Positions 43,828 through 52,400 of a stretch of DNA of 64,000 bases are shown piece after piece. How positions within the stretch are numbered: position 1 is the stretch's first letter; the number at the start of each line of letters is the position of its first letter. The position numbers and the translations under genes were made by a program. The DNA lies in assembly GCF_028688795.1 (NCBI RefSeq), contig NZ_JAQTXM010000018.1, forward strand, positions 35,842 to 99,841, given 5' to 3'. The stretch comes from Rhodoferax sp. Its GTDB lineage: Bacteria > Pseudomonadota > Gammaproteobacteria > Burkholderiales > Burkholderiaceae_C. The notes below the pieces were generated by a model. It saw nothing but the letters and a program-made list of their open reading frames with translations. It searched no databases and was not told the origin of the DNA.

Positions 43828-45696
43828 CTATTGCTCGGCTGACGCGTGGTAGCCGTGCACACAAGTGTGAAGCACCGCCTTGATGGCCGCCACATCTGCC
43901 TGCTGCGCACCAGCGCGCAAAGCTTGCAAATGCGGCTGCAAGTCATGCCAGGTCAGGGCAGCTTCATGCGCTTTCATGATGCGCGCGTGCGCCGTGGGCT
44001 CGGGGTTGTCACCAATCAGCAATTCTTCATACAGCTTTTCACCTGGGCGCAAGCCGGTGACCATGATCTCGATGTCGCCTTTCGGGTGAGCACTGTCACG
44101 CACCGTCAGGCCGCTGAGCTGCACCATGCGCTGCGCCAAGTCCATGATCTTCACGGGCTGGCCCATGTCGAGCACAAACACATCACCGCCCACCGCCATG
44201 GCGCCAGCTTGCAGCACCAACTGCGCGGCCTCGGGGATGGTCATGAAATAACGGGTGACGTCAAGGTGCGTCACAGTCAATGGCCCGCCTTCAGCCAACT
44301 GGCGGCGAAACAGCGGCACCACACTGCCACTGGAGTCCAGCACATTGCCAAAACGGACCATGGTGAAGCAGGTGGCAGAGTCCTCCGCCAAGGCCTGCAG
44401 CACCAGTTCGGCCATGCGTTTGCTGGCGCCCATCACGTTGGTGGGGCGCACGGCTTTGTCTGTTGAGATCAGCACAAAGCGCTTGACACCACTCATCTGA
44501 GCTGCCTGCGCCATGTTCAGCGTGCCAAAGACGTTATTCAAGATGCCTTCGCCGGGGTTGTCTTCAACCATGGGCACATGCTTGTAGGCCGCGGCGTGGT
44601 AGACCGTGACCGGACGGTAGGCCGCACAAATGGCTGCCAGGCGTTCCGGATTGGCCACACTGCCCAGCAGCGGAATCAATTCAACGCCGAGGTGTTTGCT
44701 GGCGCAAATGGCCCGCAACTCCTGGTGAATGCTGTACAAGCCAAATTCATTGTGATCAAGCAGCAGCAACTGGCGCGGCCGCTGCAAAATGATCTGGCGC
44801 GTCAACTCCCCACCAATGCTGCCCCCCGCGCCAGTGACCAGCACCACTTGCCCGGCCAGGTCGCGGGCAAGCAGCGCAGCATCTGGCGGCACCGGGTCGC
44901 GGCCCAGCAAATCTTCCACGTCAAGCTCGCGAAAATCCTGCACCGTGACGCGGCCACTGGCCAGGTCTGACAAACCCGGCAAGGTGCGAATGTGGATGGG
45001 CAAGGGCCGCAAGCTGTCTAAAATAGCGTTGCGGCGGTCACGAGTGGCGCTGGGCAGGGCCAGCAAAATGTCGGTGATGCCCTGGCGGTCCACCACTTGC
45101 GGTACTTCAGCCGGTGAATAAACCGGCACGCCATTGAGGCTGCGGCCCACCTTGGAGGCGTCATCATCAACAAAACCCAGCAGCACGTATTGCTGCGACA
45201 AGCGCAACGCTGCCGCGGTTTGCACGCCAGCAGTACCTGCACCGTAAATCAGCAAGCGACCTTCGGCTTTGACCTGCCCGTGGCCAAGTCCAGCCAACCA
45301 GAAACGCGCCACGGCCCGACTGGCACCGACCAAAAACAAAAAAATCAGGGGCTGTAACACACCCAGGCTGCGCGGCACCCCTGGCCAATGATTCCACAAC
45401 AAAATTGCCGTCAGCAAGCAGCCATACAGCAGCACCGCCATGCCCGTCGCTTGCAGCGCCGCTTGGCCGGTGTACCGAAAAATAGCCCGGTAGAGGCCAA
45501 AACGCACAAAGATGGGGATTGAAAGAAGAGGCGCCAGCAGGTAAACCCACCACTGCTCGCCGCTAGGCCAATTGGGCGTGTCAAGCCGGAGCGTGTAGGC
45601 CACCCAGGTGGCGAGCAAGGCCAGAACAATGTCGAGGGCCACCACCACCAGCCGCTTGACCGCGCGCGGCCACTCCAGAACCCTGCTTTGCAACAT
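43828..45696 (-). CDS. Membrane-bound UDP-sugar 4,6-dehydratase (WbpM/CapD/PglF type)
   Basis: This protein has 622 residues. Four N-terminal membrane helices (to about 125) precede a first Rossmann-like domain and then the SDR catalytic domain with VTGAGGSIGGEL near 285. The catalytic Tyr of SDRs is replaced by Met in an MxxxK pattern (VMGASKRM near 420), the hallmark of the WbpM group. Such enzymes convert UDP-GlcNAc to the 4-keto-6-deoxy sugar. It is last in the polysaccharide gene run, after the H-NS gene and its terminator. With the 4-reductase at 46686 it could make UDP-QuiNAc or UDP-FucNAc. Confidence 0.9.
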   Translation of the reverse strand: MLQSRVLEWPRAVKRLVVVALDIVLALLATWVAYTLRLDTPNWPSGEQWWVYLLAPLLSIPIFVRFGLYRAIFRYTGQAALQATGMAVLLYGCLLTAILLWNHWPGVPRSLGVLQPLIFLFLVGASRAVARFWLAGLGHGQVKAEGRLLIYGAGTAGVQTAAALRLSQQYVLLGFVDDDASKVGRSLNGVPVYSPAEVPQVVDRQGITDILLALPSATRDRRNAILDSLRPLPIHIRTLPGLSDLASGRVTVQDFRELDVEDLLGRDPVPPDAALLARDLAGQVVLVTGAGGSIGGELTRQIILQRPRQLLLLDHNEFGLYSIHQELRAICASKHLGVELIPLLGSVANPERLAAICAAYRPVTVYHAAAYKHVPMVEDNPGEGILNNVFGTLNMAQAAQMSGVKRFVLISTDKAVRPTNVMGASKRMAELVLQALAEDSATCFTMVRFGNVLDSSGSVVPLFRRQLAEGGPLTVTHLDVTRYFMTIPEAAQLVLQAGAMAVGGDVFVLDMGQPVKIMDLAQRMVQLSGLTVRDSAHPKGDIEIMVTGLRPGEKLYEELLIGDNPEPTAHARIMKAHEAALTWHDLQPHLQALRAGAQQADVAAIKAVLHTCVHGYHASAEQ

Positions 45697-45712
45697 AACC
45701 CCCTAAAAACTT

Positions 45713-45736
45713 AAAGCGCCTTTAAAAGGCGCTTTT
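45713..45736 (-). terminator. Hairpin terminator after the H-NS gene
   Basis: AAAGCGCCTT and AAGGCGCTTT form a perfect 10-bp stem with a 3-base loop, followed on the minus strand by AAGTTTTTAG. It lies 25 bases past the hns-like stop and just ahead of the dehydratase start, so it should isolate the two genes at least partly. Confidence 0.8.
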
Positions 45737-45760
45737 CTGGTGGTGATTTTACGTGACCCT

Positions 45761-46072
45761 TTAAATGGCAAAGCTTTCTTTGCTTTGACCCTGGGCCACC
45801 AGCGCGGCCAGCCAGCGCGGCATCAAGCCACGACCACTCCAGGTTTCACCATTGGGGCCGCGGTATTTGGCGGGTGCGGGGTTGACTGATTTGGTGGCGC
45901 TGGCTTTGCGTGGGCGGCTTTTGCCACCTTCGAGGTCAGCCACGGTGATGCCAAAGGCGGCCATTTTTGCCTTGATCTCGTCCACGGTCTTGTTAAATTC
46001 CTGGGCCTTGATTTCTTCGGCCTGCTTTTGCAGGATGGCGATTTGGTTTTGAATGTCGATTAAATTATTCAT
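45761..46072 (-). CDS. H-NS family nucleoid protein
   Basis: This protein has 103 residues. An N-terminal coiled-coil oligomerisation region (LIDIQNQIAILQKQAEEIKA) is joined by a basic linker to the C-terminal DNA-binding domain with YRGPNGETWSGRG, the H-NS/BpH3 type motif of betaproteobacteria. It binds A+T-rich DNA and silences horizontally acquired genes. It sits inside the O-antigen cluster, between the sugar-transferase and dehydratase genes, and is followed by its own terminator. Confidence 0.92.
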   Translation of the reverse strand: MNNLIDIQNQIAILQKQAEEIKAQEFNKTVDEIKAKMAAFGITVADLEGGKSRPRKASATKSVNPAPAKYRGPNGETWSGRGLMPRWLAALVAQGQSKESFAI

Positions 46073-46128
46073 GGTGTTGCCTAGATATGAGAAGTTATAA
46101 ATCCTGTCGGCACGTTAGCGTGACTCTT

Positions 46129-46689
46129 TTAGTGGGTCACATTATCTCGTTTAAGTACCTTCCATGCCGTCAATAGAATAATTTTTGTATCAAACAAAAG
46201 GGATTGTCGATGCAAGTACTCAACATCCAAAGCCACCTTTTCAGGGATAGGTAACTCATCCCGACCATTGATTTGTGCCCAACCAGTTAAACCCGGCAAC
46301 AAACCATGCACACCCGATTTTGTGCGCAATTCAATCAAGTCGTGCTGATTGAACAAGGCTGGGCGCGGTCCGACAAAACTCATATCCCCCACCAAAATGC
46401 TCCACAACTGCGGCAGCTCGTCCAGACTGCTTTTCCGTAAAAATGAACCGATTGGCGTCAGGTAAGCACCCGGGTCTTTTAATAAGTGCGTTGCCACTGC
46501 GGGCGTTCCGATCTGCATGCTGCGGAACTTGGGCATTTTGAATATTTGGTTGTTGCGACCCACTCGGTCTGACCAATACAGAATTGGGCCAATTGAAGTC
46601 AACCGAACCGCTAGTGCCACAACCAAGATTGGAAGCAGAAAAATCAAACTGGCAAAGAGCGCCAGCGACAAATCAAAAGCTCGTTTCAT
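46129..46689 (-). CDS. Phosphoglycosyltransferase (initiating sugar-phosphate transferase)
   Basis: This is a minimal 186-residue enzyme of the bacterial sugar transferase family. One N-terminal membrane/re-entrant helix (FDLSLALFASLIFLLPILVV) is followed by KFRSM and the catalytic pair in SSLDELPQLWSILVGDMSF, then GPRP. It resembles PglC-like monotopic enzymes. It transfers a sugar-1-phosphate to undecaprenyl phosphate to begin the repeat unit. The start at 46689 makes an ATGA overlap with the preceding epimerase stop, so the two are coupled; that enzyme probably makes its substrate. Confidence 0.92.
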   Translation of the reverse strand: MKRAFDLSLALFASLIFLLPILVVALAVRLTSIGPILYWSDRVGRNNQIFKMPKFRSMQIGTPAVATHLLKDPGAYLTPIGSFLRKSSLDELPQLWSILVGDMSFVGPRPALFNQHDLIELRTKSGVHGLLPGLTGWAQINGRDELPIPEKVALDVEYLHRQSLLFDTKIILLTAWKVLKRDNVTH

Positions 46690-47633
46690 GACGGATTGAT
46701 ATCTTGCACAACTCTGCGCAAACCTTCTGCAATTGAAATAGGTGGAACCCAACCGAGCATTTGGCGGGCCTTCGAAATATCTATCTGCAAGTTGCCACAC
46801 AGCCGTTGCACTGCATCGCCCTTGCCCAACAGCGCTGCCCCTGCTTGCAAAACCCATACGGGGACTTGTAGCAAACGTGCGGGCACGTCTGCCGCCTGCG
46901 CCATACCACGCACCAGCTGGGTAGTGGACAGGTCTTGCCCGTCGCTCACCAAAAAGGTCTGATTGGCGGCTTGAGGGTGGGTCACGCAAACCACGATGAA
47001 ATCCACCAAGTTGTCCAGCGCCACCAGGCTACGTCGGTTGTGAACCGCGCCGAGCGGCAAGGGCCAACCGCGCTGCACGGCGCGCATGAGCGCAGCAAAG
47101 TTGGCCTTGACGCCCGGGCCGTAGACCAACGGCGGACGAATGATGACCACCTCCATGCCGGTGTCTGAAGCAATCTGATGCAATCCCTGCTCGGCCTCGC
47201 GCTTACTCAGGCCATAAGCGTCTTGCGGGTTGGGGGCATCGGCTTCGGTAAAAGCACATCCGGGTAACGTGAGCTCGCCATTGACCTTGACCGAACTGAT
47301 GAACACAAAGCGCGTCACCCCAGCGGCTGCAGCCTGACGAGCCAGAGCCAGCGTGCCATCCACATTGACCGCACGGAACGCAGCCACCGGGTCAATTGCC
47401 GTGTCATGCATGACGTGAACGCGGGCCGCAAGATGAACCACCAGATGAGCACCTGACACGGCATGCTGCCATTGGGTGGCGCCGTCAACCGATCCAACAA
47501 TCACTTGCTGCAACCTACTGGCAACCGAACCGGATGATCGAACGGCAGCGCGCACGCTTGAGCCATCGCGCATCAAGCGCTGACACAGCCGCCCGCCCAC
47601 CAAGCCACTGGCGCCTGTCACCAGTATCGTCAT
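46686..47633 (-). CDS. NAD-dependent epimerase/reductase for UDP-6-deoxy-HexNAc (WbpV/WreQ-like)
   Basis: This extended SDR has 315 residues. The NAD motif VTGASGLVGGRL is at the start, followed by VVHLAARVHVM, FISSVKVNG and the catalytic YGLSK. RPPLVYGPGVKANF and the C-terminal segment with LGWVPP fit reductases or epimerases that act on UDP-4-keto-6-deoxy-HexNAc. The ATG at 47633 makes an ATGA overlap with the upstream glycosyltransferase. With the dehydratase (43828) and the phosphoglycosyltransferase it forms an initiation module. The exact sugar (QuiNAc or FucNAc) is inferred. Confidence 0.82.
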   Translation of the reverse strand: MTILVTGASGLVGGRLCQRLMRDGSSVRAAVRSSGSVASRLQQVIVGSVDGATQWQHAVSGAHLVVHLAARVHVMHDTAIDPVAAFRAVNVDGTLALARQAAAAGVTRFVFISSVKVNGELTLPGCAFTEADAPNPQDAYGLSKREAEQGLHQIASDTGMEVVIIRPPLVYGPGVKANFAALMRAVQRGWPLPLGAVHNRRSLVALDNLVDFIVVCVTHPQAANQTFLVSDGQDLSTTQLVRGMAQAADVPARLLQVPVWVLQAGAALLGKGDAVQRLCGNLQIDISKARQMLGWVPPISIAEGLRRVVQDINPS

Positions 47634-48406
47634 GGCTGCTGCCTGTTGAGTTGTCGGTAAACCGGCGACAAAAAGAAGCGCAACATGCTGGCAATGTGCC
47701 AACGCAGAAACTTCAAGCTGCGATGGCTGCTGCGCTGGGCATGGTGAATCACCTGGCTGTCTGAACACACGGCAACCTGGTAGCCAGCCAAACGCAATCT
47801 GCCACACAAATCCACGTCTTCGTAATACAAGAAATAGCGCTCATCAAACCCATGTACTTCATCAAACACCTGATGGGAAAACAGCATGAACATACCCCCA
47901 ACCCAATCTGGCTCAAAATCCCGGGTGATCAATGAATAGTCTGATTTTTGATTTGCTCCGACCACCTTGAAAAGAATCGTCAATGGCGTCGGAAAACGCC
48001 GCACACTGTTTTCAATGCCACCATCTGGCCCCAAAACCAAAGGTGCAACAACACCAACAACGGGATTTCTCAAATACACCAATAATGCTGAAAAGGGTTC
48101 AGATTCAAACCGGATGTCAGGATTGATGACACAAAAGTACTGACCAGAAGCATGTTTAAAGGCTTGGTTATGGTTGGCGCCAAAACCCTTTGGGGTCTGA
48201 TTTCTAACGACCTTAATGGGATAAAAATAGTCTGACTCGCGAAATTCCAATTGCTCCTGAATATTCAGCGTCAGGATCAATTCAATATCCAGATCACCAC
48301 AATGTTTTTGGATATCGGCCATCAACAAAGTCACCAATGCCATTTGCCCATGGCTGACGACAGATATTGACAAGAGCCCCGTGGGTGAGTTTGTTATTTT
48401 TTCCAT
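47630..48406 (-). CDS. Family 2 glycosyltransferase (rhamnosyltransferase-like)
   Basis: This GT-A enzyme has 258 residues, with SISVVSHGQ at the start, GFGANHNQAFKHASG, the metal-binding-type NPDIRF, and FLYYEDVDLCGRLR near the end. These match WbbL-type transferases. It overlaps the upstream glycosyltransferase gene by 13 bases and the following epimerase gene by ATGA. The donor is unknown; deoxy-sugars are common for this group. Confidence 0.87.
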   Translation of the reverse strand: MEKITNSPTGLLSISVVSHGQMALVTLLMADIQKHCGDLDIELILTLNIQEQLEFRESDYFYPIKVVRNQTPKGFGANHNQAFKHASGQYFCVINPDIRFESEPFSALLVYLRNPVVGVVAPLVLGPDGGIENSVRRFPTPLTILFKVVGANQKSDYSLITRDFEPDWVGGMFMLFSHQVFDEVHGFDERYFLYYEDVDLCGRLRLAGYQVAVCSDSQVIHHAQRSSHRSLKFLRWHIASMLRFFLSPVYRQLNRQQP

Positions 48407-49212
48407 CGCAGATAGCCCACATAAATCACCAAGCGCCGTGCGTATTTCAACAAGGAATAGGCCACCAATACAGCAAGCTGAAAACCGCTGATGCAGCCAT
48501 CTCTGTACAGGCGGCGGTAGTTCCCCAAATCGCTACGCTCCATCAACCAAACCCGCGAACTCAAGCCGGTGACTCCAAATGGGTCTTTGTAAATTGCAGC
48601 CAAGGCCGCAGGCAGTTTGACCACACGGTCGCCAGAACACACCACGCGCAGCCAAAGCATGTGGTCTTCCATGTAGCGCTGTCGCTCAATGAATCGATGG
48701 CGAATGTCTCGCTTGATCATTACAGAAGGGGTAACAAATCGGTTGGACATCAGCATTCCCCATTTGCTCACGGTCTGTGCATCTCCTTGACCAACATCCC
48801 AATACGGCAGCACGCCCTGTTTTAACAGGCGAAACCCATGCCCACACAAAACAACGTCTGGATGCGCGGCCATGTAGGCGTACTGGATTTCAATCTTGCG
48901 AAAATGCCAGGCATCATCCGCATCCAGAAAGGCCACATAGGGTTGACTCGCGACGTCCCACCCTGCATTGCGGGCGCTGCCAGCCCCCATGTTTTTGTCC
49001 AAAAAAACCAGCTTGACCCAACCAGGATCAAATTGCTGGCTGAGTTTCTTCATGGCCTCACGGGTGTCATCACCACTTGCATCGTCCACCAGAATGACCT
49101 CTGCTGGGCGAAGTGTTTGAGCCGCCACGGAAGCCAAGGCTCGCTCAATGGTGCGAGAGCATCGATAGCAGGGGATGACGACCGAGACAGCTGCCAACAA
49201 AGTGACGCCCAT
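48394..49212 (-). CDS. Family 2 glycosyltransferase
   Basis: This protein has 272 residues. The GT-A fold has SVVIPCYRCSRTIERAL, ILVDDASGDDT, GAGSARNAGWDVA and the DxD-type AFLDADDAW. The C-terminal part is hydrophobic and basic, suggesting membrane association. The ATG at 49212 overlaps the previous stop by TGATG. The acceptor and donor are not evident. Confidence 0.88.
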   Translation of the reverse strand: MGVTLLAAVSVVIPCYRCSRTIERALASVAAQTLRPAEVILVDDASGDDTREAMKKLSQQFDPGWVKLVFLDKNMGAGSARNAGWDVASQPYVAFLDADDAWHFRKIEIQYAYMAAHPDVVLCGHGFRLLKQGVLPYWDVGQGDAQTVSKWGMLMSNRFVTPSVMIKRDIRHRFIERQRYMEDHMLWLRVVCSGDRVVKLPAALAAIYKDPFGVTGLSSRVWLMERSDLGNYRRLYRDGCISGFQLAVLVAYSLLKYARRLVIYVGYLRWKK

Positions 49213-50042
49213 CAGGTTTTCGTCCAATAGGCAGGTAAACCCATGCACTGCCGCCCCATATCAAGAAGCCTTCTTGCCTGTTTTTCACCCAAAAATTGCC
49301 ACAACAGCAACCGAATGTACGTGCGCAAAACCGCCGCTCGCCACCTCCAACCAGGCAATCCCAATCCATTTTTTATTTGAGCTAACCTAACTTCTCGCAA
49401 GCCCAAAAGGGTGTTTGCCGGATCAGTACTAACGCCGCCTTGTCGCATCGCCGTTACAACAAGGCCCTCAATAAAGAAAGCATCTTTTGTCTTGAGTTCA
49501 CGCAATAGCAACTCGTAATCTCCTGCAATACGGAACGACTCATCAAAATTTCCGTGCTCCACAAATAGACTACGCTTATGCATCGCCGCTGGATGCGGGA
49601 CACACATCGTCTGTTTGAATTTATTTTTCACAGTTGCCCATGGATCTCCCACAGCATAAAGCTCTGCACCAATATTATTGAGTAGCATGATCTGCCCATA
49701 GGCCACGCGAATATCAGAGGAAACCAACCTCAACTGCTCAGCCATACGCTCAAGCACCCGCATATCCCACAAATAATCATCAGCCCCCAGAAAAAAAATC
49801 CAGTCACCTTTCGCCTGCACCAAAGCCTTGTTCCATGCGTTGTAAATGCCACTATCCGGCTCGGAAATCCAGTAAGTGATCCGCTGGCTATTGGTTTGAA
49901 TTAAATCGACCGTGCCATCTTTGGAGCCACCATCGATAACAATCAACTCAATATCTTCATAGGTCTGGTCAAAGACACTAGTCAAACATTGCTGCAAGGT
50001 ACTTTTCCCGTTGTAGACGGCGATCACAACACTAAATAGCAT
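49212..50042 (-). CDS. Family 2 glycosyltransferase (WcaA-like)
   Basis: This protein has 276 residues, with SVVIAVYNGKSTLQQCL, VIDGGSKDGT, SEPDSGIYNAWNKAL and FLGADDYLW. The SEPDxGIYDAMNKG-like motif is typical of a well-known GT2 subgroup in colanic acid and O-antigen clusters. It starts 52 bases after the upstream GT2 stop; this is one of the few non-overlapping junctions of the cluster. Base composition here is visibly more A+T rich than the flanking chromosome. Confidence 0.88.
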   Translation of the reverse strand: MLFSVVIAVYNGKSTLQQCLTSVFDQTYEDIELIVIDGGSKDGTVDLIQTNSQRITYWISEPDSGIYNAWNKALVQAKGDWIFFLGADDYLWDMRVLERMAEQLRLVSSDIRVAYGQIMLLNNIGAELYAVGDPWATVKNKFKQTMCVPHPAAMHKRSLFVEHGNFDESFRIAGDYELLLRELKTKDAFFIEGLVVTAMRQGGVSTDPANTLLGLREVRLAQIKNGLGLPGWRWRAAVLRTYIRLLLWQFLGEKQARRLLDMGRQCMGLPAYWTKT

Positions 50043-50094
50043 ATCTTATAAATTTAGATAATATTTTATTCATGGAAACCCATAACAACACAAT

Positions 50095-51060
50095 TCATTT
50101 AATGATATCCAGCCTGCCCTTTACAAACTTATCCACTACATGTGCAACTGCATAACTCATTAATCCAACCATTTCATAAAAAGATCCTGTGCCTTCATAT
50201 TTACGAAGGTGCTCGCCGGGGAGTATCCACTTCTTTCTCAACTTCATATCTTGAAGCCAACTGAATGAAAGATAACGAAGCCAATTTTTCGATGAATAGT
50301 TTTTTGTCAGAAACAGGCTGAAAACGGATTGATATCCGTCTGTCACCGTATTGTTTGCATTGGCCATTGAAAACGAATTTTTATGCATCCGAAAAAAAAC
50401 CAGTGGTGTGTCAATGTAAGCCACACAGGCGTGACTATGCGCCGTCAATAATAAAATCATCACGTCTGGCCCTGCCCCATTTTTCTCATATTCTCTAGGC
50501 GTTGCCGTTTCGAATTGAACATGAAGATGTTTCAATAAATCATCAGTACGAAGCAATACGGCACCAGGACTAACCGGGGCCTTCGCAGTCAAAATGAGAT
50601 TGAAAAATTGTGCTGGACTTAATCTTGGTGATTCATTTTTTCCATAAAAAATAACAGCATTAGCAACTGACGACCCAACATATGCCGCACAATACACAAG
50701 CGCAACCTGTGGATCGTTCAATTTTGGCAGCATTTCACTCAAGCAAGTTGGCACCAAGCAATCGTCGCTGAATAAAATCTTGCTGTACGCGCCCTTGGCT
50801 TCTTGAACACATCGAATCCAATTACGCACGGGTCCGATATTGGATCCATTGCGAAACACCCTCACCCGCTGATCTATTTTTGAAAAATTCTGACAAATTT
50901 CCCAAGTACCGTCATCGCTTGCGTTATCTACAACAACAACCTCAAAGTCTGAGAAGGTTTGATCCAATGCGGACTGAATGCATTCCGCAATGTAATTTTT
51001 TCGGTTATAAACAGGAATCAGGATACTGACTTTTGGAGGGTTTTTTGCCGCATTCATCAT
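50095..51060 (-). CDS. Family 2 glycosyltransferase
   Basis: This protein has 321 residues, with VSILIPVYNRKNYIAECI, VVVDNASDDGTWEI and the DxD-type KILFSDDCLVP. The gene is A+T rich, unlike its neighbours outside the cluster, which suggests transfer. Its ATG overlaps the flippase stop (ATGA), and a second Met follows directly. It probably adds one residue, possibly tyvelose, to the repeat unit; which one cannot be told. Confidence 0.86.
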   Translation of the reverse strand: MMNAAKNPPKVSILIPVYNRKNYIAECIQSALDQTFSDFEVVVVDNASDDGTWEICQNFSKIDQRVRVFRNGSNIGPVRNWIRCVQEAKGAYSKILFSDDCLVPTCLSEMLPKLNDPQVALVYCAAYVGSSVANAVIFYGKNESPRLSPAQFFNLILTAKAPVSPGAVLLRTDDLLKHLHVQFETATPREYEKNGAGPDVMILLLTAHSHACVAYIDTPLVFFRMHKNSFSMANANNTVTDGYQSVFSLFLTKNYSSKNWLRYLSFSWLQDMKLRKKWILPGEHLRKYEGTGSFYEMVGLMSYAVAHVVDKFVKGRLDIIK

Positions 51061-52400
51061 GTTTGCCTCGCACTCGTATTTCCACGCATTATTCGACCAT
51101 TTAGTATGCTGCTTACCTGAACCGGAAGAGCTATTGCAGCAAGTGACAGACTAACAATCGTGGCCAGCACAATGCCACTTAAACCAAGTGAGAAATATTT
51201 AACAAAAAGTACGGACAAAGGAACATTCAACAGCATTGCAATAATTGAAGTGTAAAGTTGAATTCTTATATCACCAATGCCATTTACAAACATGGCATAA
51301 ATGTTATTCCACGCCGAAACCAGAACAAAAATACCTATAGTAATGACCAGAGGCAACGAAACGACCATTTCAGGGCCAATCCAGATGGCAATAACTGGTT
51401 GCGCCAATAATCCAATGACAAACACCGCGATCACGATGCCACTAAAAATATGCAATTGTTTGCGCAGCATCCGCTTAATCCACCCCATATCACCACGGTG
51501 GTAAGCATCGGTGTAGGCGGACCAAAGCGGTGCAGAAATGAGTGCATGAGCAAATGTGATCACGCTAAACAACTTGAAGATGACTTCATACTGGGCGACA
51601 TGCTGCGGGCCAAAGAGTTGAGTAATCAGCATTTTGTCTGTCGTAAAGATGACCAGAACCGCCATCTGGATCGTAAAAAATTTCAGCCCGATTGACAACA
51701 GTGGATGAATGTGCGTTTTGTCCAGTGAGACTTTGGGTCGCAATTCACGATACCGTTGATTAAACCAATAACTCAGGATGAGATTGGCCGCCACGAGCGA
51801 GATGCCATAGGTCAGGGCAAGGTAAGTTATGCTGGCTTGCGTTGTTTGGGTCAAAACAAAAACGAACAGTAACGCCAGAACATTGGCGATCAGCTGCCCC
51901 AGCGCAGCCATGGCCGTTTTTTGCACGGCCCCCAAAAGTGCATTGATCAAGCCTAACCAGAAGTTGAACACAACGAAAAAAAGGGCGACTTGTACCGTCA
52001 GCCGCAAGGTAGCTTCTTGAATTACTTGCGTATTGAAGACCGCTTGCCAAGGCACAAAAAACGAGATGCCTGTCAGCAGTACCCATAGCGCCACGGCAAT
52101 CAGGCCAATAAGGCTGTAACCAGAGGCGATGAAATTAGCGGCTTCGACCTTGTCGTTTCTTGCCAGGGCTTCAGCAACCTTGTTGCGCAACCCGTTGCCG
52201 ATGCCCAAGTCAAAAAAAACAACCCATGACATGAGGGTGAGCATTGTTGACCATACGCCAAACTGCTCTTGCCCCAGGTAGCGGATCATTAAAGGAATAG
52301 CCAGGAAAGATGCCAGCATGGCGACCGCTTTGTAACCGACGGCACCCTTTATTTGGCTCAGATAGTTGCGGCTTCGCTCCTTGGAAACATCCGCAGTCAT
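51057..52400 (-). CDS. wzx: O-antigen unit flippase (Wzx-type polysaccharide transporter)
   Basis: This protein has 447 residues and about twelve hydrophobic helices, with an N-terminal YKAVAMLASFLAIPLMIRYL and FGVWSTMLTLMSWVVFFDLG as in the oligosaccharide flippase family. It moves lipid-linked repeat units across the inner membrane. It starts at the ATG at 52400, overlapping the rfbE stop (TAATG), and is coupled to the next glycosyltransferase by ATGA. No Wzy polymerase is found beside it. Confidence 0.9.
   Translation of the reverse strand: MTADVSKERSRNYLSQIKGAVGYKAVAMLASFLAIPLMIRYLGQEQFGVWSTMLTLMSWVVFFDLGIGNGLRNKVAEALARNDKVEAANFIASGYSLIGLIAVALWVLLTGISFFVPWQAVFNTQVIQEATLRLTVQVALFFVVFNFWLGLINALLGAVQKTAMAALGQLIANVLALLFVFVLTQTTQASITYLALTYGISLVAANLILSYWFNQRYRELRPKVSLDKTHIHPLLSIGLKFFTIQMAVLVIFTTDKMLITQLFGPQHVAQYEVIFKLFSVITFAHALISAPLWSAYTDAYHRGDMGWIKRMLRKQLHIFSGIVIAVFVIGLLAQPVIAIWIGPEMVVSLPLVITIGIFVLVSAWNNIYAMFVNGIGDIRIQLYTSIIAMLLNVPLSVLFVKYFSLGLSGIVLATIVSLSLAAIALPVQVSSILNGRIMRGNTSARQT

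Noticed and set aside
46111..46140. Short CACG/CGTG and GTGAC/GTCAC dyads near the phosphoglycosyltransferase stop
   Set aside because: Stems of 4-5 bp with coding overlap; too weak to call.
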